Source of the DNA: Desulfofarcimen acetoxidans DSM 771
Lineage (GTDB): Bacteria; Bacillota; Desulfotomaculia; Desulfotomaculales; Desulfofarciminaceae
Length of the DNA stretch: 64,000 bases
NCBI RefSeq assembly: GCF_000024205.1
Contig: NC_013216.1
Coordinates: forward strand, 3,410,001-3,474,000
Direction: 5' to 3'
In this document: one piece after another, positions 9,277 through 19,117 of the stretch
How positions within the stretch are numbered: position 1 is the first letter of the stretch
Layout of the letters: the number at the start of each line of letters is the position of its first letter
Notes under the pieces: generated by a model
What the model was told of the DNA's origin: nothing
Seen by the model: only the letters and a program-made list of their open reading frames with translations
Database searches by the model: none
Program-made: the position numbers and the translations under genes

Positions 9277-11117
9277 TACTTCTTATCCTCATCTTTTACT
9301 TCAAACTCTGCGTCAACTGTATCATCCGGAGCGGCACCTCCGCAACCCCCGGAGCCACAGCCGCCGCCCTGCTGCGCGGCTTCCTGCTGGTACATGGCAG
9401 AGGTCAGCTCGTAGAGAGGCTTGGTTAATTCCTCGATTTTGGTCTTGAGAACTTCCAGATCAGCGCTGTCATTGCCCAGCATTTCTTTGAGCTCGTTGGT
9501 TTTCTGCTCCAGTTCCGCAACCTTGGCCGGATCCAGCTTATCTTTATTCTCTTTAACCAGTTTTTCCGACTGATAAACCACGCTGTCGGCCTGGTTTCTC
9601 ACTTCTACCTTCTCTTTAAACTTCTTATCCTCTTCAGCATGTTTTTCGGATTCCTGAACCATTTTTTCGATTTCCGAATCGGACAGGCCGCTGGAAGCGG
9701 TAATAACCATGCTCTGTTCTTTTCCGGTGCCTACATCCTTGGCTGAAACACTGACTATGCCGTTGGCGTCTATATCAAATTTAACCTCAATCTGAGGCAC
9801 TCCGCGCGGCGCCGGAGGAATACCGGTCAACTGAAAGCGTCCCAGTGTCCTGTTCTGAGCCGCCATGGAGCGCTCACCCTGCAGCACGTGAATATCCACT
9901 GTGGTCTGGCCATCGGCTGCGGTAGAAAAAATCTGGCTCTTGGAAGTAGGAATAGTCGTGTTGCGCTCGATCAACCTGGTGAACACGCTGCCCAGGGTTT
10001 CAATACCCAGGGAAAGCGGTGTTACATCCAGCAGCACCACATCTTTGACTTCACCGGACATGACACCTGCTTGAATAGCCGCGCCCAGAGCCACACACTC
10101 GTCCGGGTTGATACCCTTGTGCGGCTCTTTGCCCAGGTACTTGCGGATAGCATCCTGCACGGCGGGAATTCTGGTAGAACCGCCCACCAGCAGCACTTTA
10201 TCAATATTCTTAGGCTCCATACCGGCATCCTGCATAGCCTGCCTGGTCGGGCCCATGGTTTTTTCCACTAAATCAGCGGTCAGCTCGTCAAATTTGGCTC
10301 TGGTCAAATTCATATCCAGGTGCATGGGGCCTTCCGCACCGGCGGTAATAAAAGGCAGGTTGATATTGGTGGACATCACGCCGGACAGCTCGGTTTTGCC
10401 TTTTTCGGCGGCTTCCTTTAAACGCTGCAGGGCCATGCGGTCTTTGCGCAGGTCAATGCCATTCTGCTTTTTAAATTCTTCCGCCATATAATCAATGACT
10501 CTCTGGTCAAAATCATCACCGCCCAGACGGTTGTTGCCGCTGGTAGCCTTAACTTCAAAAACACCGTCACCCAGTTCCAGGATGGACACGTCAAAGGTAC
10601 CGCCACCCAGGTCATAAACTAGAATAGTCTGATCTTCTTCTTTATCCAAACCGTAAGCCAGTGAAGCCGCGGTCGGCTCGTTGATAATGCGCAGCACATC
10701 CAAACCGGCGATTTTTCCGGCATCCTTGGTAGCCTGGCGCTGGGCATCAGTAAAATAAGCGGGTACGGTAATAACCGCCTGGGTTACCGTACCGCCCAGA
10801 TATGCTTCCGCGTCAGCCTTTAATTTCTGCAGAATCATAGCTGAAATTTCCTGCGGGGTATAGTTTTTATCGTCAATCTTAACCTTGTAATCGGAACCCA
10901 TATGGCGCTTAATAGAAGTCACCGTACGGTCAGGATTGGTTACTGCCTGGCGCTTGGCCACCTGTCCTACCAGACGCTCATCTGTTTTGGAAAAACCGAC
11001 TACCGACGGGGTAGTGCGGGCGCCTTCCGCGTTGGCTATAACTACAGCTTCGCCGCCTTCCATAACAGCCACGCAGGAGTTAGTGGTTCCTAAATCTATA
11101 CCTATAACTTTAGACAT
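9276..11117 (-). CDS. dnaK: Chaperone DnaK (Hsp70)
   Basis: DnaK is the ATP-dependent Hsp70. The 613-residue protein has the actin-like ATPase domain ([14 protein letters not shown] at the N terminus; [23 protein letters not shown]), then the substrate-binding domain and helical lid. The length is typical of Firmicutes. The linker before the acidic tail holds two cysteines, about Cys587 and Cys592, in a glycine-rich [11 protein letters not shown] stretch; DnaK tails are usually cysteine-free. The ATG at 11117 follows GGAGGTTTTCATC. GrpE is 38 bases upstream on the same strand and dnaJ downstream. Expression should follow HrcA/CIRCE control from the hrcA promoter. Confidence 0.98.
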   Translation of the reverse strand: MSKVIGIDLGTTNSCVAVMEGGEAVVIANAEGARTTPSVVGFSKTDERLVGQVAKRQAVTNPDRTVTSIKRHMGSDYKVKIDDKNYTPQEISAMILQKLKADAEAYLGGTVTQAVITVPAYFTDAQRQATKDAGKIAGLDVLRIINEPTAASLAYGLDKEEDQTILVYDLGGGTFDVSILELGDGVFEVKATSGNNRLGGDDFDQRVIDYMAEEFKKQNGIDLRKDRMALQRLKEAAEKGKTELSGVMSTNINLPFITAGAEGPMHLDMNLTRAKFDELTADLVEKTMGPTRQAMQDAGMEPKNIDKVLLVGGSTRIPAVQDAIRKYLGKEPHKGINPDECVALGAAIQAGVMSGEVKDVVLLDVTPLSLGIETLGSVFTRLIERNTTIPTSKSQIFSTAADGQTTVDIHVLQGERSMAAQNRTLGRFQLTGIPPAPRGVPQIEVKFDIDANGIVSVSAKDVGTGKEQSMVITASSGLSDSEIEKMVQESEKHAEEDKKFKEKVEVRNQADSVVYQSEKLVKENKDKLDPAKVAELEQKTNELKEMLGNDSADLEVLKTKIEELTKPLYELTSAMYQQEAAQQGGGCGSGGCGGAAPDDTVDAEFEVKDEDKK

Positions 11118-11155
11118 GATGAAAACCTCCTATAAACATTCTCTATATTTAATAA

Positions 11156-11770
11156 TTAGACTGACTTAGCCACCTTAACCATCGCCGGTCTGATTACCTT
11201 ATCCTTGAGCATATAGCCTCGCCGCAGTTCCGCTGCAACTGTATTATCGGGAAACTCAGACGTCTCTTCCTGCATTACTGCTTCGTGCTTGTTCGGGTCA
11301 AACTGCTCTCCGACCGCTTTAATGGGACAAAGGCCTTCTTTCCCCAGAACTTCGTTAAACTGCCTGTAAACCATTTTCATGCCCTCCATAAAAGACTCCT
11401 GAAAGGCTTCTTGATTGCCTTCCTTGACCTGAATACAGAGCGCCCGTTCAAAATTGTCCACTACCTGCAGTAGGTTAAGCAGCAGATGCTCTGTCACATA
11501 CCTGGCCAAATCTTCTTTTTCCTGCTTGCTGCGGCGGCGGAAATTCTCGAAATCAGCCTGCATTCTGAGCAGTTTATCGTAATAATCCTGTGCCCTTACA
11601 GTCTGCTCCCGCAGCCTATCCTGCAAAACCTTGGGATCTGCCGAAGCTTGTTCATCCGGCTCGAGCACTTCCACTTCCGGCTCCACAGATTCCTGCTCCT
11701 CTTCATTTCCTTCCGCCAGGGTTTCCACAACCTGCTCCTCTTCCCTTGCTTCCTTGTCTTTAGTCACCAT
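11156..11770 (-). CDS. grpE: Nucleotide exchange factor GrpE
   Basis: GrpE releases ADP from DnaK. From the ATG at 11770 the product is 204 residues: an acidic, disordered N terminus rich in Glu, a long coiled-coil helix (QADFENFRRRSKQEKEDL), then the compact beta domain with FDPNKHEAVM and RRGYMLKDKVIRPAMVKV. These last motifs are diagnostic. The preceding GTG at 11776 is part of the GGTGAGGTG ribosome binding site, so I do not use it. Its start lies only 2 bases after the chaperonin stop, so translation is probably coupled. Confidence 0.96.
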   Translation of the reverse strand: MVTKDKEAREEEQVVETLAEGNEEEQESVEPEVEVLEPDEQASADPKVLQDRLREQTVRAQDYYDKLLRMQADFENFRRRSKQEKEDLARYVTEHLLLNLLQVVDNFERALCIQVKEGNQEAFQESFMEGMKMVYRQFNEVLGKEGLCPIKAVGEQFDPNKHEAVMQEETSEFPDNTVAAELRRGYMLKDKVIRPAMVKVAKSV

Positions 11771-11772
11771 GC

Positions 11773-13350
11773 TCACCTCACCGTCATATCTGAAACACTG
11801 TTTAAATCTGGACTTTTATACTCTTTCATTTTAATAATGGTATCTATCCTCAAAATAGCCTCGGCAATTTCCCCCGCGGCTTTTAAAGCATAAGTTTTAA
11901 CAGGCGCCGGATCTACCACTCCTAAAGCAAGCATATCAACCACCTGCCCGCTGTCGCAATGAACGGCCAGTGAAGTGCTGCCGCCGGCAGACTGGGCAGC
12001 CATAACATCCCCCAGCTTTTCCAAGGGGTTAAAGCCGGCATTGGCCACAATCTGGGCCAGCGGGCGCTGCAGTGCCTCTACTACGCAATCAATGCCATAA
12101 ACAGCCATGCCGCTGACCTCGCCTCGCATTTTCTCCACCATGCGGGCGGCGGCCAGTTCCAGCGAGCCTCCCCCGGGAAGAATACCCCCCTTAACGGCTG
12201 CCTGCACGGCAGAAGCGGCATCTTTAGCAATACGCTCCCGCTCGCCCACCACTTCAGCGGTAGCCGCGCCAACCAGCACGGTGGCCAGCGGCTTGCCCTT
12301 GCCTTCCAAGATCCAGACCTGCTCCAGCAGCTCATCCTCCTGTACCCGCTCGGCTTCTCCCAGAAGTTTGACCAGCTGCTGCGGGTCTTTTTTCAGGCCG
12401 GTTCTTTTAATCATAACCGCTCCCGTGTGCTCGGCCACCTTGCGCAGCTCACTGTGAGCCACCCGCTGCACCACCATAACCCCGGTATCAGTCAACATTT
12501 CCTCAGCTATATCAGCTACTCCCCTGTCTGTAAGCACCAGCCCCACACCTAAAGAGATAATCTTTTGCAAATTGTTCTGAAATTCAGCCTGCAGTTCCAG
12601 GTAGTGCCGAAAACCCGCCTCTGTGGTCAGCGCTTCCTCTTCGATAGATTCCGCTTCCAGCGCGTCATCCAGCACCAATACCCGAACAGAACTTAAAACT
12701 CTGGGCATCTGCCGGTTCATAGCTTCCTTATTAATAATTACGCCCATAAAAACCTGGTTCAAAGCACCTTCTTCAGCCACCACGGCCTCTGACAGTTTAA
12801 AGGATTGCTTGAGCAGTTTTTCCCGGCCGATCAAACCGGCTGCCTCCACTACAAGTTCGGCAATATCCTCATGCTCACGCCCGGCTACCAAGGCAACCTG
12901 ACGCAAAACCGGGTCAGTGAGGCTCTCCACCGCCCTGGTTTGCCCCTGCATGAAACTGAGAGCCCGCTTGATGCCGGCACGCAATCCCTCAATGACTCTG
13001 GCTGCCGGAACACCCTTGACTACCTGCTCAACACCTTTGCCCACCAAAGCACCGGCCAGCACGGCGGCAGTCGTGGTACCGTCTCCCACTTCCTCCTGCT
13101 GGGCCCTGGCTATATTGATCAGCATGCGGGCCGCCGGATGGTTGACTTCCATCATGGTCAGAATAGTAACACCGTCATTGGTAATCACTACATTACCGAA
13201 TTTGTCGACCAGCATAGTATCCAGACCCCTGGGGCCCAGCGTGCTCTCCACTGACGAAGCTACCGCCCTGATAGCATCGGCATTGGTAATTAAGGCCGAC
13301 AGTTTTTCATCAACTTCCGCTCCGGCACTGGCCTGCTGTTTGAGACTCAA
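11773..13350 (-). CDS. Group III (archaeal-like) chaperonin
   Basis: This 525-residue protein is a thermosome/CCT-type chaperonin, not GroEL. It has ITNDGVTIL and EVGDGTTTAAVLAG in the equatorial ATPase domain, GGILPGGGSLE in the late equatorial segment, and an N-terminal STLGPRGLDTMLVDKFG. These are group II spellings; GroEL uses NDGVTIAK/GDGTTTATVLA and needs GroES. Bacterial group III chaperonins embedded in dnaK operons are known from Carboxydothermus and several Desulfotomaculum/Pelotomaculum-type genomes. They close with a built-in lid and need no GroES. The TTG start at 13350 sits 7 bases after GGGGGG. It lies between hrcA (21-base gap) and grpE (2-base gap), so it is heat-shock co-regulated. 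Confidence 0.93.
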   Translation of the reverse strand: MSLKQQASAGAEVDEKLSALITNADAIRAVASSVESTLGPRGLDTMLVDKFGNVVITNDGVTILTMMEVNHPAARMLINIARAQQEEVGDGTTTAAVLAGALVGKGVEQVVKGVPAARVIEGLRAGIKRALSFMQGQTRAVESLTDPVLRQVALVAGREHEDIAELVVEAAGLIGREKLLKQSFKLSEAVVAEEGALNQVFMGVIINKEAMNRQMPRVLSSVRVLVLDDALEAESIEEEALTTEAGFRHYLELQAEFQNNLQKIISLGVGLVLTDRGVADIAEEMLTDTGVMVVQRVAHSELRKVAEHTGAVMIKRTGLKKDPQQLVKLLGEAERVQEDELLEQVWILEGKGKPLATVLVGAATAEVVGERERIAKDAASAVQAAVKGGILPGGGSLELAAARMVEKMRGEVSGMAVYGIDCVVEALQRPLAQIVANAGFNPLEKLGDVMAAQSAGGSTSLAVHCDSGQVVDMLALGVVDPAPVKTYALKAAGEIAEAILRIDTIIKMKEYKSPDLNSVSDMTVR

Positions 13351-13371
13351 AGCTGTTCCCCCCTGTGTTAA

Positions 13372-14409
13372 TTAACCTCCGCGCAGCATTCTCTCCAGAG
13401 CATCGGATAAGCTTCTGGTTAAAAACTCCACCACGCTGACTGTCCTGGCATATTCCATCCTGGTAGGACCTATGATGCCGATACGTCCCATCATCTTACC
13501 GCCCATCTGGTAACCTGAAGTAACCATACTGCAGCCTTTAATTTCATCCTTATTGATTTCCCCACCGATGCGAACTGTCACTCCTTCATTAGACACATCA
13601 GACATCAAATCACATAAAAGCTGCTCTTGTTCCAAAAGGCTCAAAAGCGTTTTGACCTTATCAATATTTTGAAATTCAGGTTGATCTAAGATATTAAATA
13701 CCCCGCCGAGGTAAATTTTATCCTTTTTTTCCACTGTCAAACTCTGTTCCATCAGTTCCATAGCCAGGTTCAGAACCTGCTTATGTACGGACAGTTCCAT
13801 ATAGATATCTCTGATCAGGCTAAGTTTGATACTCTCCATATTTTTGCCCTGTAATTTGGCATTTAAAACCTTTGAAATAATATCCAGATCACTTTGTTTG
13901 ATATTTTCCGCCACTTCAATCATGCGGTGGTTAACTGTACCTGTATCCAACACCACCAGCACCATAGCCTGGGTGGGACTCATTAAGACCAGTTGTATAT
14001 ACTTAAAGGAGCTGACGCTTACACTGGGTATCAATACCAGGGATGTGTAATTGGTTAATTGAGTCAAAAGCTGTCCGGTGCGCTGTATAACCTGGCCGAC
14101 ATCTTTGACCTTCTTATCGTACTCGTCCAGAACAAGCTGCTCTGCTTCCTCACTCATTTTCTCGTTCTCCATCAGGTAATCTACATAATACCTGTAACCA
14201 AGATCAGAAGGTATTCGGCCGGATGAGGTATGAGGCTGTTCAATCAGGCCCATATCCTCCAAATCAGTCATTTCGTTGCGTATGGTAGCAGGGCTTACAC
14301 CTAATTTGTACTTGCGGGCTATGGTTCGGGAACCCACCGGTTCGGCAGTCAATATATAATCTCTTATAATGGCCATGAGGATCCGTTGCTTTCTCTCATC
14401 CATCTTCAT
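13372..14409 (-). CDS. hrcA: Heat-inducible transcription repressor HrcA
   Basis: HrcA binds CIRCE and represses class I heat-shock operons; its folding is usually chaperonin-assisted. From the ATG at 14409 the product is 345 residues, the normal length. It has an N-terminal winged helix (RQRIL-like start, EPVGSRTIARKYKLGVSPATIRNEM), then EQPHTSSGRIPSDLGYRYYVD, and a C-terminal GAF-like dimer domain with late IGIIGPTRMEYARTVSVVEF. The GGGGGTGAACCGG ribosome binding site supports this start. Farther in-frame starts (to 14517) would run through CIRCE and the promoter. It is first in the operon and so autoregulated. The group III chaperonin next to it may replace GroEL as its folding partner; that is inference. 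Confidence 0.97.
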   Translation of the reverse strand: MKMDERKQRILMAIIRDYILTAEPVGSRTIARKYKLGVSPATIRNEMTDLEDMGLIEQPHTSSGRIPSDLGYRYYVDYLMENEKMSEEAEQLVLDEYDKKVKDVGQVIQRTGQLLTQLTNYTSLVLIPSVSVSSFKYIQLVLMSPTQAMVLVVLDTGTVNHRMIEVAENIKQSDLDIISKVLNAKLQGKNMESIKLSLIRDIYMELSVHKQVLNLAMELMEQSLTVEKKDKIYLGGVFNILDQPEFQNIDKVKTLLSLLEQEQLLCDLMSDVSNEGVTVRIGGEINKDEIKGCSMVTSGYQMGGKMMGRIGIIGPTRMEYARTVSVVEFLTRSLSDALERMLRGG

Positions 14410-14426
14410 CCGGTTCACCCCCTTTG

Positions 14427-14453
14427 TTAGCACTCTATGCTGCTGAGTGCCAA
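14427..14453 (-). promoter_or_regulatory. CIRCE operator
   Basis: On the minus strand, TTGGCACTC, a 9-base spacer and GAGTGCTAA match the consensus TTAGCACTC-N9-GAGTGCTAA with one mismatch in the left arm. It sits just downstream of the -10 box, 18 bases before the hrcA ATG, the classic HrcA binding position. Confidence 0.97.
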
Positions 14454-14464
14454 CCTTAATATAA

Positions 14465-14493
14465 AAAATAGCACTTGTAAAATTATTTGTCAA
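14465..14493 (-). promoter_or_regulatory. Sigma-A promoter of the heat-shock operon
   Basis: Minus-strand consensus TTGACA (14493-14488), a 17-base spacer and TATTTT (14470-14465). Predicted initiation falls next to CIRCE, as expected for HrcA repression. Confidence 0.85.
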
Positions 14494-14530
14494 GAGTTTA
14501 GAATAAGTTAGTTTCATTTAGTTTATTCTC

Positions 14531-15829
14531 TTAGACAAACTCTCTGAAAACTATATTGGCCAAGGGGAGTCCCTCCTCTGTCAGCCGCAGGAAACCGTTT
14601 ACTGTTTCTATTAAGCCAAGGCCGGTTAGTTTTCGGATCTGGCGGCTGTACAAGTCTTCCACTCTGACAGCAAAGCAGCGGGCAAAGGCTTCCAGGTCCA
14701 GACCATTTAACATTCTGAGTGCCAGGAAAATTGTTTCGGATATTTCTGTTTCCAGACTGATCACTTCACTGCTCTCCAATGGAAGTTGGCCGGCTGCCAG
14801 TTTTTCGGCGTAGGTTTTCAGATCACCGCTGTTGCTGCAGCGGATCTTATTTAAGTAGGAATGGGCTCCCGGCCCTATGCCCAAGTACTCACCGTGCTGC
14901 CAGTATAATATGTTATGGCGGCAGTATTTGTTCGAACGGGCAAAGTTGGATATTTCGTATTGCTCAAAGCCTGCTTCTTTAAGAAAGGTTCCGGCATACC
15001 GGTACATGGCCAGCTCGGCTTCCTCTGTGCAGGGTTCGATATGGCCAAGAGTTACCGATTTCTCCAGGGGAGTTCCCTCTTCCAACTGAAGTCCATATAG
15101 CGAAAGGTGCTGCGGATTCAGGTCAATTATTTGTTCCAAGCAGGTCTGCCAGCCCTGCATTGTCTGACCGGGAATGCCGAAAATCAAGTCCAGGTTGATA
15201 TTGTCAAAACCCTGGCGGCGGGCCAGCTTTACAGCCTGCAGAGCCTCCTGAAAAGTGTGGATACGGCCCAACGTCTTTAACAACTGCGGTTGACATGCCT
15301 GTACACCCAGGCTCAAGCGGTTAACCCCGAATTCCCTAAAAAGCGCCAGGTTTTCTCCATTTACGGTTCCGGGGTTGGCTTCTGCCGTGAATTCGGCACC
15401 GGGAGCCAGGGGCAGGGAATGTCTGAGCGTTTTTAATATTACGCTTAACAGTGAAGCAGGCAAACAGGTAGGTGTTCCGCCTCCCAGAAAAACAGAGGTA
15501 AACACAGGAGCAGCAAATTCATCATAAGCATAATTTCCTAGAGCATCAAAAAATTTCTTACGGTTTTCCGTCTGGGAACTGCTCCGGAAAAGCTCCGCAT
15601 ACAAGTTTATTTCTCTTTGCAGGGCTGCCGAGTAGATTTCTGCGGCGGCATTTTCATAGGGATAGGAAATAAAATCACAGTAAAGGCATTTCCTTATGCA
15701 AAATGGGACATGTATATACAGTCCCATTCCAATTTCTTCATTATATTGCGCAAGCGGTGCTGTTTTATTCGCCGCGCTTGTTGTTTTTGTTATACTTGTC
15801 ATTAAAATGTTTTCCGTATGATATTTCAT
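14531..15829 (-). CDS. hemW: HemW-type radical SAM heme chaperone
   Basis: HemW resembles oxygen-independent coproporphyrinogen oxidase but acts as a heme-handling protein. The product has LYIHVPFCIRKCLYCDF with CxxxCxxC at residues 44, 48 and 51. The residue after the last Cys is D then F, not the extra Cys of true HemN, so HemW is preferred. GGGTPT and GIPGQT motifs follow. From the ATG at 15829 it has 432 residues, about 35 before the usual MGLYIH start. An ATG at 15727 would give that form but lacks a good ribosome binding site. An approximately 28-residue insertion at about 82-109 is absent from typical homologues. Gene order lepA-hemW-hrcA is standard. Confidence 0.9.
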   Translation of the reverse strand: MKYHTENILMTSITKTTSAANKTAPLAQYNEEIGMGLYIHVPFCIRKCLYCDFISYPYENAAAEIYSAALQREINLYAELFRSSSQTENRKKFFDALGNYAYDEFAAPVFTSVFLGGGTPTCLPASLLSVILKTLRHSLPLAPGAEFTAEANPGTVNGENLALFREFGVNRLSLGVQACQPQLLKTLGRIHTFQEALQAVKLARRQGFDNINLDLIFGIPGQTMQGWQTCLEQIIDLNPQHLSLYGLQLEEGTPLEKSVTLGHIEPCTEEAELAMYRYAGTFLKEAGFEQYEISNFARSNKYCRHNILYWQHGEYLGIGPGAHSYLNKIRCSNSGDLKTYAEKLAAGQLPLESSEVISLETEISETIFLALRMLNGLDLEAFARCFAVRVEDLYSRQIRKLTGLGLIETVNGFLRLTEEGLPLANIVFREFV

Positions 15830-15944
15830 AATTTGTTGTTCCTCTTGCCGAACCGGATATTTTCAGCACAAACAAAATCAATCTTACCTTCCAGATCACT
15901 CTTGCCTGTCATCACCTAACTTGAGCTGTGCTTACTATAAGGTT

Positions 15945-17753
15945 TTACTTATCATTGATACTCAGCACAGCCATAAAGGCTTCCTGCGGAATTTCCACAT
16001 TACCAACCTGCTTCATACGCTTTTTGCCTTCTTTTTGCTTTTCCAACAGTTTGCGCTTTCTGGTTATATCGCCGCCATAGCACTTGGCCAGCACATCCTT
16101 GCGCATGGCCTTAATATTTTCACGGGCAATTACTTTATTGCCTATACTGGCTTGAACCGGTATTTCAAACATCTGGCGAGGGATCAGTTTACGCAGACGC
16201 TCCACCAGAGCTCTGCCCCGATAATAGGCTTTATCCTTGTGCACAATCATGGACAGGGCATCCATTACTTCCCCGCCGATCAGTATATCCAGCTTAACCA
16301 GGTCAGTCTCTTTGTAGCCGGCCAGGTCGTAATCCAGCGAGGCATAGCCCTTGGTGCGGGATTTCAACTGGTCATAATAGTCAAAGATAATTTCACTTAA
16401 GGGCATTTCGTAAATCAACATTACCCGTTCGGGGCTAAGGTATTCCATATTTTTAAACTCGCCGCGCTTTTCCTGGCATAGTTCCATAACCCCGCCGACA
16501 AAATCCTTAGGCACCATGATAGTGGCTTTGATAAAAGGTTCCTCAATTTTAACCAGTAAATCCTGCGGGGGCAGGTTGTGGGGGTTCTCCACCCGGAACA
16601 CATCCCCGGAGGTAGTGGTCACCTGGTAAACTACATTGGGCGCGGTGGTAATCAACAGCAGATTGTATTCCCGCTCCAATCTTTCCTGTACGATTTCCAT
16701 ATGCAGCAGGCCTAAAAAGCCGCAGCGAAAACCAAAGCCCAGCGCCGCTGAGGTTTCCGGCTCATAAACCAGGGCGGCATCGTTTAGCTTGAGCTTCTCC
16801 AGAGCATCTCTTAAATCTTCATAATTGACCGTTTCCACCGGGTAAAGACCGCAAAAGACCATGGAGACAGCTTTGCGGTAACCGGGCAGCGGCTGGGCGG
16901 CGGGCCTCTCCGTGCCGGTAACCGTGTCACCTACCTGTATATCCTTGACATTTTTAATGCTGGCAGCGAAATAACCTACCTCACCCGCATTAAGCACACC
17001 TGTATCAGTCATGGCAGGCTGAAACATGCCCACCTCATTAACCTCCATTTCCTTGCAGGTAGACATCAAGCGGATATTCATGCCTTTCTTAATTATACCG
17101 TTCACTACACGCACATAAGCGATAACACCCTTATAAGGGTCATAGTGGGAATCAAAAATAAGCGCGCTGAGCGGAGCGTCGGTTTCCCCTTTGGGCGGGG
17201 GGATTTTCTCCACAATCTGCTCCAGAATCTCCTCCACACCCAAACCGGTTTTGGCCGAAGCATATACAGCGTCACCGGTATCCAAACCGATCACTTCTTC
17301 AATTTCCTTTTTAACCCTTTCAGGCTCTGCACTGGGCAAATCCACCTTGTTGATTACAGGAATAATCTCCAGATCATGCTCCAGAGCCAGGTAGACATTG
17401 GCCAACGTCTGGGCCTCTATACCCTGTGCCGCATCCACCACCAGCAAAGCCCCCTCGCAGGCAGCCAGGCTGCGGGATACTTCATAGCTGAAATCAACAT
17501 GTCCCGGCGTATCAATTAAATTGAGCAGATACTGTTGCCCGTCTTTAGCCTTATAGCTAAGGCGCACAGCCTGGAGCTTAATAGTTATACCCCGCTCTCG
17601 CTCCAAGTCCATTTGATCGAGAACCTGCTCATCCATCTCCCGCTCTGTCAGTGTTCCGGTATATTCCAAAAGCCTGTCGGCCAGAGTTGACTTACCGTGA
17701 TCAATATGAGCAATAATACAAAAATTTCTTATCCGGTCGCGACTATACTGCAT
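15945..17753 (-). CDS. lepA: Elongation factor 4 (LepA)
   Basis: LepA is a translational GTPase that remobilises stalled ribosomes and assists 30S assembly. The 602-residue product is full length. It has G1 [16 protein letters not shown]3 DTPGHVDF and G4 NKVDLP, then EF-G-like domains II, III and V, and the LepA-specific C-terminal domain ending with [20 protein letters not shown] and [17 protein letters not shown]. The ATG at 17753 follows ATAGGAGGAAAATTC. It is 115 bases upstream of hemW and 50 bases downstream of the anchored protein gene. Confidence 0.98.
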   Translation of the reverse strand: MQYSRDRIRNFCIIAHIDHGKSTLADRLLEYTGTLTEREMDEQVLDQMDLERERGITIKLQAVRLSYKAKDGQQYLLNLIDTPGHVDFSYEVSRSLAACEGALLVVDAAQGIEAQTLANVYLALEHDLEIIPVINKVDLPSAEPERVKKEIEEVIGLDTGDAVYASAKTGLGVEEILEQIVEKIPPPKGETDAPLSALIFDSHYDPYKGVIAYVRVVNGIIKKGMNIRLMSTCKEMEVNEVGMFQPAMTDTGVLNAGEVGYFAASIKNVKDIQVGDTVTGTERPAAQPLPGYRKAVSMVFCGLYPVETVNYEDLRDALEKLKLNDAALVYEPETSAALGFGFRCGFLGLLHMEIVQERLEREYNLLLITTAPNVVYQVTTTSGDVFRVENPHNLPPQDLLVKIEEPFIKATIMVPKDFVGGVMELCQEKRGEFKNMEYLSPERVMLIYEMPLSEIIFDYYDQLKSRTKGYASLDYDLAGYKETDLVKLDILIGGEVMDALSMIVHKDKAYYRGRALVERLRKLIPRQMFEIPVQASIGNKVIARENIKAMRKDVLAKCYGGDITRKRKLLEKQKEGKKRMKQVGNVEIPQEAFMAVLSINDK

Positions 17754-17803
17754 GAATTTTCCTCCTATCCAGAACGACCATAAAAACCCTTTATATTATA
17801 TCA

Positions 17804-18316
17804 TTATCTTATGATGTCCTCAATAGAAGGGATATAATTAGAAATCGGCACACGTGACGAAACAAATTCCTGATATCTTTTTAAAAATGTTGTGCAGACA
17901 ACATCCACCCTCCAGGTAACCTGACAAACCAATTGCTGATACTTGTACAATAATTTTTGCATCATCTCCATTATACTTAAGCTCTTCTCTTTTAGCTCAG
18001 CCACAAAGGCATGATATTCTTCACCTGGCTTCAGACCAGTAATCTTACCGGTATAACCGTTAAGCAGCGAAACCTGTCGCAGGCACTCTCCGGCCAGCCC
18101 GTTAACCTCTTCTTTATCCGGAAGCTTTATATACACCCCTTCGCCCAGTATCTTTATACGGTAATGCCCCTCACCCAGCTTCTCTGCATAAAGGGCATGC
18201 ACATTCTGCCCTGCAGGCAGCATATCATTTAGATGAAACAAGACCAGCTGCACACCCCAAAATAATCCCCCGAAAAAGAGCAGCAGGCTGGCTTTGACAG
18301 CCATTCTTCTACCCAT
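17804..18316 (-). CDS. Membrane-anchored protein of unknown function
   Basis: I do not recognise this family. From the ATG at 18316 the product is 170 residues: one N-terminal hydrophobic segment (ASLLLFFGGLFWGVQLVLF) after a short basic start (MGRRMAVK), so a signal anchor. A soluble region with a short beta-rich stretch (HYRIKILGEGVYIKLP) and a long amphipathic helix follow. The layout suggests a single-pass protein exposed outside the membrane. A TTG at 18331 would add five residues; GGGGG upstream of 18316 fits the shorter form. It sits between spoIIP and lepA, so a sporulation or envelope role is possible but not shown. Confidence 0.6.
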   Translation of the reverse strand: MGRRMAVKASLLLFFGGLFWGVQLVLFHLNDMLPAGQNVHALYAEKLGEGHYRIKILGEGVYIKLPDKEEVNGLAGECLRQVSLLNGYTGKITGLKPGEEYHAFVAELKEKSLSIMEMMQKLLYKYQQLVCQVTWRVDVVCTTFLKRYQEFVSSRVPISNYIPSIEDIIR

Positions 18317-18481
18317 GCATAAGGCCCCCAAGATTTTTTACTTCTATACTGCTCAACTTGAGAAAAATTATACATTTAATTTAAAAACTACTTTCACTAA
18401 TAATAATCACCATATCATTCTAAAATTTATCTGCAAAGGTAGGAATAAGTTAATTCAGGTCGAATTCTAACATATAGTTAA

Positions 18482-18994
18482 AACAAAAATTGGCGCAATT
18501 ATATAAATAGCAACAACCCGGCAGCAGCAGCCTTAATGACCAGGATGAATTATAGAAAAAAAGAAGCTATAAAAGTTAAAGCAGCTATAGCCAGAATGAT
18601 TGCTCGTATGCAATTGGATCAAGCTAAATCAGCATTAATAACCATTTTCTCAGATACATATATACCTCTGAATGAGGATGAAAGACTGGAGTTTCATAAT
18701 ATATTGTATAAGGAGATGAATCAGTTGGAGGTGGAGAAGTATATGGAATATACCACTTACTATCATACACAAGGCTGGATAAAAGGTAGAGATGAAGGTA
18801 GGGCTGAAGGTAGGGCTGAAATGCTTGTAAATTCCTTCAAAAAAAAGTTTGGTACCGAACCTCAAGGCTTAAGGGATAATCTTCTAAAACTTTCCCCTGA
18901 AATACTGGATGATTTAATCTATACGCTTTTTACCAGCAATGATGCACAGCACTTCTTGCAAATGGTTGAAAAAGAACTGACAAAGAATCAATAA
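18482..18994 (+). pseudogene. Remnant of an Rpn-family (PDDEXK) nuclease/transposase
   Basis: The open frame resembles the C-terminal half of Rpn-family recombination-promoting nucleases. It has NSNNPAAAALMTRMNY just before the first ATG (18536), then an acidic PLNEDERLEF helix, EKYMEYTTYYHTQGW, and a short GRDEGRAEGRAE repeat. The in-frame match continues upstream of the ATG to a stop at 18479, and the N-terminal nuclease domain is absent. So this is a truncated, probably dead gene. It is the only plus-strand coding trace between the lepA and spoIIP blocks. The rest of 18317-18481 shows nothing. Confidence 0.65.
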
Positions 18995-19077
18995 AGTTAA
19001 TGAGTTTTGCATATTAGCTATGTTATATATCAACTGAGACATAAAATAATAAGTGTAACTTATCTTATTACAGAACC

Positions 19078-19113
19078 GATAAAAGCGTGGACAAATTTGT
19101 CCACGCTTTTATC
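19078..19113 (-). terminator. Bidirectional terminator after spoIIP
   Basis: A perfect 36-base palindrome (arms GATAAAAGCGTGGACAAA and complement) has A/T-rich ends that serve as U-runs in both directions. It stops spoIIP on the minus strand and could also stop the plus-strand remnant. A related, decayed segment occurs at 30855-30916. Confidence 0.8.
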
Positions 19114-19117
19114 CTCA

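Noticed and set aside
14410-14517. Upstream in-frame extension of hrcA
   Set aside because: It would translate through CIRCE and the -10 box; the ATG at 14409 has a good ribosome binding site.
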